Source of the DNA: CAYTOF01 sp964439435
GTDB lineage: Bacteria; Bacillota; Clostridia; Oscillospirales; QAMX01
Direction: 5' to 3'
Length of the DNA: 45,596 nt
Assembly: GCA_964439435.1 (NCBI GenBank)
Contig: CAYTOF010000010.1
Location: forward strand, 1 to 45,596
Below the pieces are notes generated by a model that worked only from the letters and a program-made list of their open reading frames with translations, was not told the origin of the DNA and made no database searches. Numbering within the stretch: the stretch's first letter is position 1; each line of letters begins with the position of its first letter. Shown piece after piece: positions 8,385 to 15,288 of the stretch. The position numbers were made by a program, and so were the translations under genes.

Positions 8385-9251
8385 CTACACCCCTCTGTTT
8401 TCCATGATCAGCTTGATCTCCTGCTCGTTGATACCCACCATGGCTTCACCCAGATTTTCCGAAATGCGGGCAAGCTCGTCGGCATCGCTGTAATTTTCAA
8501 CCGCTTTGACTATCGCAGCGGCTCGTTTTTCCGGGTCTCCCGATTTGAATATGCCCGATCCCACAAACACACCCTCAGCACCGAGCTGCATCATAAGCGC
8601 CGCGTCCGCCGGTGTCGCCACCCCGCCCGCCGAAAAATTGGGAACAGGCAGATTTTTTGCTTTCTTCACCTTGGACAAAATATCATAGGGCACGGCAAGC
8701 TCCTTTGCGGCCTCATAGAGCTCGTCCTCCGAAAGGGAGGAAATCCTTCTGATGTCCCGCATAATCGCCCTCATATGCCTGACCGCTTGGACAATGTCCC
8801 CTGTCCCGGGTTCTCCCTTTGTCCGTATCATGGCAGCGCCTTCTTTAATCCTGCGCAAAGCCTCTCCCAAGTCGCGCGCGCCGCAGACAAAGGGCGCCTT
8901 AAACTGTAATTTGTCGATGTGATACAGATCGTCCGCCGGTGAGAGCACCTCGCTCTCGTCGATAAAGTCTATCCCGATTGCCTCTAGGATTTGCGCCTCA
9001 ACAAAGTGCCCAATTCGCACTTTGGCCATAACGGGTATGGACACAGCTTTTTGAATGTCCTTTATCATGGCAGGGTCACTCATGCGTGAGACACCGCCCG
9101 CAGCCCTGATATCAGCGGGTATGCGCTCAAGCGCCATCACGGCACATGCCCCCGCAGCTTGTGCAATTCTTGCCTGTTCGGGCGAAGACACATCCATTAT
9201 GACCCCGCCTTTTAGAGAGTTTGCAATACTGTCATTGTTTTTATAAGCCAT
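8385..9251 (-). CDS. pdxS: Pyridoxal 5'-phosphate synthase, PdxS subunit
   Basis: 288 residues, near-complete identity in motif order with PdxS/SNZ: GGVIMDV (Asp20), ALERIPADIRAAGGVSRM, the lysines Lys77 (VMAKVRIGH) and Lys145 (IRTKGEPGTG), PFVCGARDLGEA, and GGVATPADAALMMQLG(A)EGVFVGSGIFKS split over two glycine loops. The enzyme builds PLP from ribose 5-phosphate, glyceraldehyde 3-phosphate and ammonia, the last normally supplied by the glutaminase PdxT. No pdxT follows: the gene ends 65 nt from the deoC terminator. AAAGGAG lies upstream of the ATG. It is divergent from a MocR-type regulator, the usual arrangement for PdxR control. Confidence 0.97.
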   Translation of the reverse strand: MAYKNNDSIANSLKGGVIMDVSSPEQARIAQAAGACAVMALERIPADIRAAGGVSRMSDPAMIKDIQKAVSIPVMAKVRIGHFVEAQILEAIGIDFIDESEVLSPADDLYHIDKLQFKAPFVCGARDLGEALRRIKEGAAMIRTKGEPGTGDIVQAVRHMRAIMRDIRRISSLSEDELYEAAKELAVPYDILSKVKKAKNLPVPNFSAGGVATPADAALMMQLGAEGVFVGSGIFKSGDPEKRAAAIVKAVENYSDADELARISENLGEAMVGINEQEIKLIMENRGV

Positions 9252-9297
9252 TTGGTTTCTCCTTTTAGAAATAAAATGATAAGAGTGCCTTTAGTAT

Positions 9298-9325
9298 ATT
9301 ATACCTCCATCTGCACTTGTGTAAA
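9298..9325 (-). promoter_or_regulatory. Promoter of pdxS
   Basis: Minus strand: TTTACA (9325-9320), 16-nt spacer, TATAAT (9303-9298), giving a leader of about 40 nt before the ATG. Confidence 0.7.
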
Positions 9326-9363
9326 TACCCAATATGATTTATTTCTAAGATGCCAGATTGCCA

Positions 9364-9397
9364 AAATCAAAGTTTTAAGTTCAAATCAAAGGTTTTT
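9364..9397. promoter_or_regulatory. Direct repeats upstream of pdxS, candidate PdxR/MocR binding sites
   Basis: AAATCAAAGTTTT (9364-9376) recurs as AAATCAAAGGTTTT (9383-9396), start to start 19 bp. The pair lies 40-70 bp upstream of the pdxS -35 and before the regulator promoter, an activator-type position for pdxS. MocR-family proteins are known to bind direct repeats; the assignment here is inference. Confidence 0.5.
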
Positions 9398-9428
9398 GCA
9401 GTCTTTCTTTACTGCTCTTTGAATTTCA

Positions 9429-9470
9429 TTGACATCCGCATTTAAATTTTATATCATAGGTTTGCGGATG
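9429..9470 (+). promoter_or_regulatory. Promoter of the MocR-type regulator, framed by an 8-bp inverted repeat
   Basis: TTGACA (9429-9434), 17-nt spacer, TATCAT (9452-9457). The perfect inverted repeat CATCCGCA (9433-9440) / TGCGGATG (9463-9470) overlaps the -35 and the start region, which suits autorepression. Confidence 0.7.
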
Positions 9471-9514
9471 ATTTGAAAGTCTGTGCGCAAAGCTTTATAC
9501 GGAGGCCTGATCAT

Positions 9515-10963
9515 ATGCTCACCTTTATACCCGACAAAAACTCAAATAGGCCGATTTATGAGCAGCTGTATCGATACATCCGTTTGGAAATCGAAAGCGG
9601 CCAAATCCCACCCGAGAGCAAGCTGCCCTCAAGACGTGCCCTGGCTGCGCACCTGAAGCTCAGCCTCACCACGATTGCAAGCGCATATGCCCAACTCCTC
9701 TCTGAGGGGTATATTCGCTCTGTCCCGAAAAGCGGATATTATACCGTTCCCTTTGAGCGCACTGCCTTTTCCTCATTACCTCAACCCAAGATGAGCAACG
9801 GTAAAAGTGAAAAAAGCGCACCTGTGGACTTCTCTGTCACGCCCTCAAGGGAAAGCGAACTTCAAGGCGCTCATATTGCTTGGGATTTTCGCACCAACAC
9901 AACCGATGCGGAGAAGTTTCCGTTTTCCATTTGGTCCTCCGCTGCACGGCGCGTCTTGCGCAATCACGGCGATGAAATACTGAAAAGCACTCATCCCCAG
10001 GGTTTGACACCGCTGCGAACGGAAATAGCAAAGCACCTTCGCAACTACCGTGGCATCGATGTTTGCGAAAGTGCTATCATAATAGGTGCCGGCACAGAGT
10101 ATCTTTTGGGGGTGGCAGCCGGTCTTTGCGGCCATGAAAAGGTTTTTGCCTATGAAAACCCCGGGTATGTCAAAATCTGCTCTATTTTGCAAAATGCGGG
10201 ATTGTCCACGACGTCTGTAAAGCTCGACAAAAAGGGGCTCGATGTCAACGCACTTCGTTCATCCAAAGCAAGCTGCGTGCACATAACGCCTTCTCACCAG
10301 TTTCCCACGGGCATTGTCATGCCCGTGTCCCGCCGTGCGGAACTACTTGCTTGGGCGGGGGAAAAGAGGGGCAGATACATCATAGAGGATGACTACGACA
10401 GCGAGTTTCGCTTTTCGGGCAATCCCATTCAAGCGCTTTTCGGGCTTGATGCGACACAAAAAGTCATCTATATGAACACCTTTTCCAAAAGCCTCGCCCC
10501 GGCCTTTCGCATGGGATATATAGTGCTCTCCGATGAAATGCTGAGGCTTTTTCAGACAAAGTATACAGGTCATGCGTGCACGGTGCCGAGCTTTGACCAG
10601 TTTACCTTATATGAGTTTATGAAGAGCGGGGCCTTCGAGCGCCATCTGAACAGGATGCGCCTTGTCTACAAGCAAAAACACGACCGCCTTATATCAGAGA
10701 TTTCCCTTGGACCCCTTGGAAATACAACCGAGATCATCGGCGCCGATTCTGGCCTGCATTTTCTTCTGTGTATAGACAACGGCATGAGTGAAAAGGAGCT
10801 GATTTCCTCCGCGGAAAGGCATGGTGTGCGGGTATATGGTCTCAGCTCTTTTTCCGCTGAGCCGACAGAGACTCCCCTGCCCATCATTGTGATGGGGTTT
10901 TCCGGGTTGCCCTTTGAGGGCATAAGCCCGGCTGTTCGTGCCCTTGAAAAGGCTTGGAGATGA
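9515..10963 (+). CDS. pdxR: MocR-family (GntR-HTH/aminotransferase) regulator, probable PdxR
   Basis: 482 residues from the ATG at 9515, which has GGAGG at 9501-9505; a TTG at 9473 in the same frame has none. The N-terminal winged helix (about residues 5-75) has the GntR pattern (PIYEQLYRYIRLEIESGQI, LPSRRALAAHLKLS, YAQLLSEGYI). The remainder is a fold-type I aminotransferase-like PLP domain with the PLP lysine Lys325 in NTFSKSLAPAFRMGY and EDDYDSEFR before it. Divergence from pdxS makes a PLP-sensing activator of pdxS and repressor of itself the most likely role. Other MocR proteins regulate GABA or taurine genes, none of which is near. Confidence 0.85.
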   Translation: MLTFIPDKNSNRPIYEQLYRYIRLEIESGQIPPESKLPSRRALAAHLKLSLTTIASAYAQLLSEGYIRSVPKSGYYTVPFERTAFSSLPQPKMSNGKSEKSAPVDFSVTPSRESELQGAHIAWDFRTNTTDAEKFPFSIWSSAARRVLRNHGDEILKSTHPQGLTPLRTEIAKHLRNYRGIDVCESAIIIGAGTEYLLGVAAGLCGHEKVFAYENPGYVKICSILQNAGLSTTSVKLDKKGLDVNALRSSKASCVHITPSHQFPTGIVMPVSRRAELLAWAGEKRGRYIIEDDYDSEFRFSGNPIQALFGLDATQKVIYMNTFSKSLAPAFRMGYIVLSDEMLRLFQTKYTGHACTVPSFDQFTLYEFMKSGAFERHLNRMRLVYKQKHDRLISEISLGPLGNTTEIIGADSGLHFLLCIDNGMSEKELISSAERHGVRVYGLSSFSAEPTETPLPIIVMGFSGLPFEGISPAVRALEKAWR

Positions 10964-11287
10964 GATCTTTGTGTTCTCATCGCTCTCGGCGGGTTTGTAA
11001 ATGTAAAAAGCTATGCTATTTTCACCGGGTGCTGATAAGACAATAATTTGAAGCAAATTACGAAATCTGCTTCTGCGTCTAAAAGGGTCAAAATCTGCCC
11101 ATTTTTGCGCCTCGAGGAATTGTATGAAAGTAGGCATATTGGATTTTACCTGTCTGTGCGAGTTGGCTTGGAAGCGATAATATTGCCACTATTTCGCACA
11201 TAGGCTTCATAAATTAGTGAAATGCTGTTCGGTAAAATCATTTTGCCTCGTAATGAATTACTTTGCAAAAGTCACAAGGACCGATTT

Positions 11288-11324
11288 AGAAAAGGGAGAA
11301 GAGAAAACTGCTTCTCCCTTTTCT
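11288..11324 (+). terminator. Hairpin, possible terminator
   Basis: AGAAAAGGGAGAAG (11288-11301) pairs fully with CTTCTCCCTTTTCT (11311-11324) over a 9-nt loop, and the 3' arm is pyrimidine-rich. It is over 300 nt after the regulator gene, so its client is unclear. Confidence 0.55.
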
Positions 11325-11409
11325 ATTTGGCAATCCATTTTAGATTGCTTGTTTTCTCAATAACATTCGCTATTTTTGAATAATATAGTGCAGAAATAGT
11401 TGAAGTGTC

Positions 11410-11438
11410 TTGAAAATTCAACAAATCAGACCTATAAT
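11410..11438 (+). promoter_or_regulatory. Promoter of the XRE pseudogene
   Basis: TTGAAA (11410-11415), 17-nt spacer, TATAAT (11433-11438). A 7-bp inverted repeat GTAACAA (11464-11470) / TTGTTAC (11501-11507) follows and touches the old start codon, like an operator for autoregulation. Confidence 0.6.
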
Positions 11439-11507
11439 ATATATAATATAGGCAAATTGCAAAGTAACAAATTTCGTTTCACTCGAAAAGCATATAAAGG
11501 TTGTTAC

Positions 11508-11726
11508 ATGAGAGTTAATTTTAAGAAATAATGGGTTCTCTGTGTCGAAAAGGAAATGAGTAAAGCTGAACTTCGAAAGAAAGCCGGTTTATCCTCCGCT
11601 ACTTTTACCCGACTGAGAAAAATGCTGTTTGTCCTCTTAAAGATTGCAAGTGTATTGGATTACAATACCGGTGACATGATGGATTTTGCCAAAGAAGCAC
11701 CAGTTAACCAAGACAATAGTGAATGA
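11508..11726 (+). pseudogene. Broken Cro/C1-type (XRE) helix-turn-helix regulator
   Basis: Reading from the ATG at 11508: MRVNFKK, then a TAA stop at 11529 where a Leu codon is expected, then in the same frame WVLCVEKEMSKAEL, RKKAGLSSATFTRLRK, and VLLKIASVLDYNTGDMMDF up to a TGA at 11724. This is the pattern of the small phage- and restriction-island-type XRE regulators of about 70-75 residues (xYxKLWxLLIDKxM... VLLKICxxLDCxxGDIM). It has at least two lesions: the nonsense codon, a one-base change from TTA or TTG-like Leu codons, and about four residues missing in frame between RLRK and VLLKI, in the recognition region. A restart at the ATG at 11556 would give a 56-residue product with the damaged helix. 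The promoter upstream is still good. Confidence 0.75.
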
Positions 11727-12116
11727 TGTTTTTATACTCAACAATGAGATTTTTGGCTCATGGCAGCAAAATCTGTTAAGCCTTTTCAAAATAAACTCAA
11801 GGCTCAAAATCTTGAACAGGCTATGCATGAAAAAAGAACCGCTCTTGTTACGGAGCTTGCCTCAGTGAGCGGTCAGTCAAATGAACTGTTACCGGAGTAG
11901 AGCAAATTTTGATTACTTCTCTGCCAAAGGTCTGGAAGTAACCCACGAGTTTTTCGGAGCTAGAATTGTTGCACACAATAGCAATATGCTTGCAATCAAG
12001 TTTGGCGAGTAGGAAAAGCGTTCCCAGATGCCATAAGGGTTTTCTAACGGTTTTTAAAAACCAAGTCTGAGGAAATCCTAGAAATGTTCAATGAAATTGC
12101 ATATATCGATACCAAA
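11727..12116. other. Degenerate stretch between the XRE and IS481 relics
   Basis: Only short frames are present. The longest, 11760-11900 (+), would give 46 residues beginning MAAKSVKPFQNKLKAQNLEQ; I do not recognise it and no good ribosome site precedes it. A further frame before 12008 ends in LAIKFGE. These read like pieces of former genes whose frames have drifted; no family can be named. Confidence 0.4.
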
Positions 12117-12339
12117 ATGGTAAAAGTCAAGAACCAACAAGCCAGTATTCAGAAGCAACCCGTCGTGCAAACCAAAATAATCTAAAGGCTCTGAGAGTAT
12201 TAGCAGCACGAAGTGGCGCAATCCAAATACAGTTGTCAAACAGCGAAAACGTGGCAGTGTAAGCGACTTGCGGATGGGACCTGAAGAACCCTCGTATACA
12301 GTATTAGCGAAAGACGAAAAGGCGCTCATAGTGGGATAG
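12117..12339 (+). pseudogene. IS481-family transposase, N-terminal fragment with frameshifts
   Basis: Three frames in succession match the start of IS481-type transposases. From the ATG at 12117: MVKVKNQQAS. From 12149, shifted: SEATRRANQNNLKALRVLAAR. From 12211, shifted again: NPNTVVKQRKRGSVSDLRMG then PEEPSYTVLAKDEKALIV. Family members run ...TEAVRRAIQ...SLRxLAxRYGINPKTVxKWRKR, xSVxDxxMGPKEPxSTVLxxEEEAxIV, and continue with a DDE integrase core. Here everything after IV is missing, a TAG follows at 12337, and no terminal inverted repeats are evident. It is a dead remnant that shows an insertion sequence once occupied this locus. It ends directly against the toxin gene. Confidence 0.75.
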
Positions 12340-12350
12340 GAGTATTGATT

Positions 12351-13892
12351 TTGAAAACTATATCGGCAGCAGTTACTATGTACCATTTAGCTCTTGGAAC
12401 CGGTACAGTAAAAGAAATATCCGACAAATTTATCATTGTCGAGTTTGCAAGCCAAAAACTTAAATATAGTAAACAAGACATAGGTCTCTTGATTTTTGAC
12501 TCTAAAAAGGAAATGTGCGCTCATTTTTCCAAAACTTTCAAAATTCCATATTATACAGTCGAGGCTATCAGCAATAGAGTCTTAATGCCTCATAAGCTGT
12601 CTCTTGAGTATTATAATATTTTTGAACGTATATTTGAAAATAAATACAAACGCTACTATAGATTTGTGTGTGAATCTTTAGAGTGGCTAAAAGACCAGCA
12701 CTATATTTCCATACGATCGAGCTATGATTCAGGAAAAATCGATAAGATAATAAAGAATTTTCTAAATGAAGAATCCTTTATATATGCAGCTCGCTTATCG
12801 ATTTACACCTATAAAGATTCCTTGCTAAAAAAATGTTGTAACACGTATATGTCCATTAATATTAATGATTTGGACAAAATACTGAGGTTTTTTAGTCGGT
12901 GCATAAAAAGAATTCTTGCATTGTATCCTTTAAATAAAAAACAAAATAACACAACTTTTGATGACCGAAGATATAAAGAAAATTTATATGTAGTAATCTT
13001 AAGTTTAGTTCTAAAGTTTGATGAAGAAGATTTTTTGTTAATGAAACTGGAGGAACCTTTATTTGATGAAGGTGATTATTCTGAGTTTTTAGACAATTTA
13101 ATTAAGTATGCCGATAATCATCAAAAAGAAAAACAATATCTTGACAAATTTATTGATATTGAAACCAAAACACTGCGAGAAACACATAAGCCAAAGGCTA
13201 CAATAGCAAGTAGCACTACAATGCATCTTAAAGAGCTTAAAGAACAATTGCCGAAAATTTTGAGAGAAAGAGATATAACAGATTTGTTACACTTTACACA
13301 TATAAATAATATTCCCAGCATAATAGCTAGTGGAGGATTATGGCCCAGGTCAATGCATGAAGAATTAGGAATTATTGCGGAATATAGTGATGAAATGCGA
13401 TTGGATAATAGGCTTAACGCGACAAGCTTATCTGTATCATTTCCTAATTATAAAATGCTATATCAAAAATATAAATTATATGGCGCTAATTATGCAATTC
13501 TAATTTTGGATCCTAAACTGCTATATCAAGAAAATGAAAAAGCCTTTTTTTATTATACAAATGCTGCATCTTACACTGAAAAAAATCTTAGAGGATGCGA
13601 TATTAAATCTTTTAATAAGCTCTTTGATGAAAGAATTAGGAGAAAAACGATACCGCAAAAATACACCACAAATCCTCAAGCTGAAATATTAATTGAAGGA
13701 ATAGTTAACATTAAGTATATTAAAGAAATTCATGTACATTCAATTGCTGCGAAAGAAAAATTGTATTGTATTATAGATGATGTGGCATTAAGGAAAAAAA
13801 TACAAGTAAATCCTTTTTATTTTAGATATGAAAATGGTAAAAAAATATGGGAATCAGAGGTGATGTCCAATGGCCAAGCGAATATATTTTAA
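12351..13892 (+). CDS. darT: DarT-family DNA ADP-ribosyltransferase toxin (DUF4433) with long N-terminal extension
   Basis: About 513 residues from the TTG at 12351, which has GGAG eight bases upstream; TTG 12345 and ATG 12378 are alternatives. The C-terminal 200 residues are the DarT fold: LLHFTHINNIPSII (His about 314), RLDNRLNATSLSVSFPNYKM, YAILILDPKLLY, AFFYYTNAAS, and the probable catalytic Glu about 445 in PQAEILI. DarT enzymes transfer ADP-ribose from NAD+ to bases in single-stranded DNA and act as toxins or phage defence. Ordinary DarT proteins have only this domain. Here about 300 residues precede it: a small beta-barrel-like segment (ALGTGTVKEISDKFIIVEF, like the Tudor/KOW-type tails of some helicases), then a helical, Lys-rich region that I do not recognise. 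The gene is strongly A/T-rich compared with its flanks and overlaps the antitoxin gene by 23 nt. Confidence 0.85.
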   Translation: MKTISAAVTMYHLALGTGTVKEISDKFIIVEFASQKLKYSKQDIGLLIFDSKKEMCAHFSKTFKIPYYTVEAISNRVLMPHKLSLEYYNIFERIFENKYKRYYRFVCESLEWLKDQHYISIRSSYDSGKIDKIIKNFLNEESFIYAARLSIYTYKDSLLKKCCNTYMSININDLDKILRFFSRCIKRILALYPLNKKQNNTTFDDRRYKENLYVVILSLVLKFDEEDFLLMKLEEPLFDEGDYSEFLDNLIKYADNHQKEKQYLDKFIDIETKTLRETHKPKATIASSTTMHLKELKEQLPKILRERDITDLLHFTHINNIPSIIASGGLWPRSMHEELGIIAEYSDEMRLDNRLNATSLSVSFPNYKMLYQKYKLYGANYAILILDPKLLYQENEKAFFYYTNAASYTEKNLRGCDIKSFNKLFDERIRRKTIPQKYTTNPQAEILIEGIVNIKYIKEIHVHSIAAKEKLYCIIDDVALRKKIQVNPFYFRYENGKKIWESEVMSNGQANIF

Positions 13893-14550
13893 ATCAACAC
13901 CTTTTGAAAACAATTTGTTTGAAGAAAATATTTGTGAGTTTAAATACTATAGCGGATTCGCAGTATCACAAAAACAGAAAAGTATTGCAGATCTTCATAA
14001 AAACATTCTATTAGCAGAACCAGAAGGTAAAATTTTAGAAGTATCAACAAAGTCACCCAATATACTAGGTATTAGTTTAAGTGCATTCAATTTAAAATTC
14101 TATGATAAATTTTTGCGCAAAGAGTTTTTTCTCGAAAATATTTTTCAATCCGCTAAAATATTTGAGCATGGTGGACCTTATGAGGACTTATTACAAGCAT
14201 CTCCCAGAGATGCTAAACGTGATGACCGTTTGAAAACTTCAGGTAAGCTTATAGGCTTCTATCAGCATAGCAAACTTTGGCCGCTCTCTCCACCGACCAT
14301 GTTTTATGATTGGATTTATATGACAGCATTGAGCATGGACGACGAACTATCAAATAAAGTAATGGAATATAATATTTTTACAGACATCGAGTTCAATCAT
14401 GAAAAATCTTTGAATTGTCAAGCAAGATCAGTTGCAATTTATGTGTCACTTAAGCAAAAAGGTATTTTGAGAGATGCATTGCAAGATAATAATCTTTTAA
14501 GCAAGGTATACACAGTTAAAGAAAATAATACTCAACATACATTATTTTAA
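13870..14550 (+). CDS. NADAR-domain antitoxin of the DarT1 type
   Basis: 226 residues, starting at the ATG at 13870 inside the end of the toxin gene, with AGAGGTGA before it, so translation is probably coupled. A short N-terminal part (FAVSQKQKSIADLH, EVSTKSPNILG) leads into the NADAR core: LSAFNLKF, FQSAKIFEHGGPYEDL, SPRDAKRDDRLKTSGKLIGF, FYDWIYMTAL and DIEFNHEKSLNCQARSVAIY. NADAR proteins paired with DarT1 remove ADP-ribose from guanine in DNA; macrodomain DarG does the same for thymidine with DarT2. The partner type therefore predicts guanosine as the toxin target. Same A/T-rich composition as the toxin gene, so the two probably arrived together. Confidence 0.9.
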   Translation: MAKRIYFKSTPFENNLFEENICEFKYYSGFAVSQKQKSIADLHKNILLAEPEGKILEVSTKSPNILGISLSAFNLKFYDKFLRKEFFLENIFQSAKIFEHGGPYEDLLQASPRDAKRDDRLKTSGKLIGFYQHSKLWPLSPPTMFYDWIYMTALSMDDELSNKVMEYNIFTDIEFNHEKSLNCQARSVAIYVSLKQKGILRDALQDNNLLSKVYTVKENNTQHTLF

Positions 14551-14930
14551 ATATGCATCTAAGCAAATTCAGGCCTCCTCATTTCAGATTTAAATGATGT
14601 AAAGTTCCATATTTAAGAGGGACATACACTTAAACTAAATTGGAAAACTAGTGAACCACCCAGTTTAATCAATCACCATCGGTGTGCAGCCAATCTCCTT
14701 GAAATTGGTAAGGGGTGAGGATTGTTGACCTACAAATCAAGCTTTGAGAGACAATAAGATTTTAGATTTTGTGTGCGTGATCATGAGGAACAAGCTTCCT
14801 TGTCAAAATTCTATCATGGACGATATTAAAATACAACACAAATAGCGGATACCGGATGATGATTGATCCGAGACGGCATATTGATGCACATTGTTGACAT
14901 GAGTGGCGGCTTTTAAAGCAGTGAGTTGTA
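14551..14930. other. Intergenic end of the accessory patch, no gene seen
   Basis: 380 bases without a supported gene. Frames on both strands are short and interrupted, and some may be eroded mobile-element sequence, but nothing is recognisable. No copy of the tRNA-Trp 3' end is visible here or at the other edge of the patch. Confidence 0.5.
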
Positions 14931-14931
14931 C

Positions 14932-14969
14932 AAAAGCAAAAGCCACACGGCCGTGTGGCTTTTTGCTTT

Positions 14970-14970
<1 letters not shown>
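14932..14970 (-). terminator. Terminator of the tRNA-Trp gene
   Basis: Near-perfect inverted repeat (14932-14950 with 14951-14970, one bulged base) with an A/T-rich outer part and a GCCACACGG core. Its first base on the minus strand touches the CCA end of the tRNA. Confidence 0.85.
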
Positions 14971-15046
<76 letters not shown>

Positions 15047-15065
15047 ATATCTTTTGTGCATGGGT

Positions 15066-15094
15066 ATTATACACATTTCCAATCCTTATGTCAA
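15066..15094 (-). promoter_or_regulatory. Promoter of tRNA-Trp
   Basis: Minus strand: TTGACA (15094-15089), 17-nt spacer, TATAAT (15071-15066): full consensus, about 20 nt before the tRNA. Confidence 0.88.
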
Positions 15095-15175
15095 GAGATC
15101 TGTTTTTAGTTTTTGCGCATGATGATTGCATGCTTTTTCCCCATACAAAGTATCAATGAAAGACAAAAAAGCTGC

Positions 15176-15204
15176 TTGTATTGGTTTTCGCATTATGGTA
15201 AAAT
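15176..15204 (+). promoter_or_regulatory. Promoter of the ROK kinase gene
   Basis: TTGTAT (15176-15181), 17-nt spacer, TAAAAT (15199-15204), with a leader of about 75 nt. Confidence 0.6.
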
Positions 15205-15288
15205 ATATTCTGGTGGAAAGTTTTTCTGATTTGAAAAATGCCCTTTTCTGCCATTATAAAAAGAACAGACATCATTTAGGGGGATAAT

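Larger units (their letters stand above)
10964..11507. other. Intergenic stretch without a recognisable gene
   Basis: No convincing coding region on either strand. A minus-strand open frame reaching to 11137 exists but continues as antisense into the regulator gene and has no ribosome site. A 14-bp hairpin lies at 11288-11324 and the promoter of the dead XRE gene at 11410-11438. The base composition shifts towards A/T through this stretch, marking entry into the accessory patch. Confidence 0.5.

Noticed and set aside
10694..11137. A 147-codon minus-strand frame after the MocR-type gene
   Set aside because: About two thirds is antisense to the regulator gene. The rest (down to 10964) has no family likeness or ribosome site.
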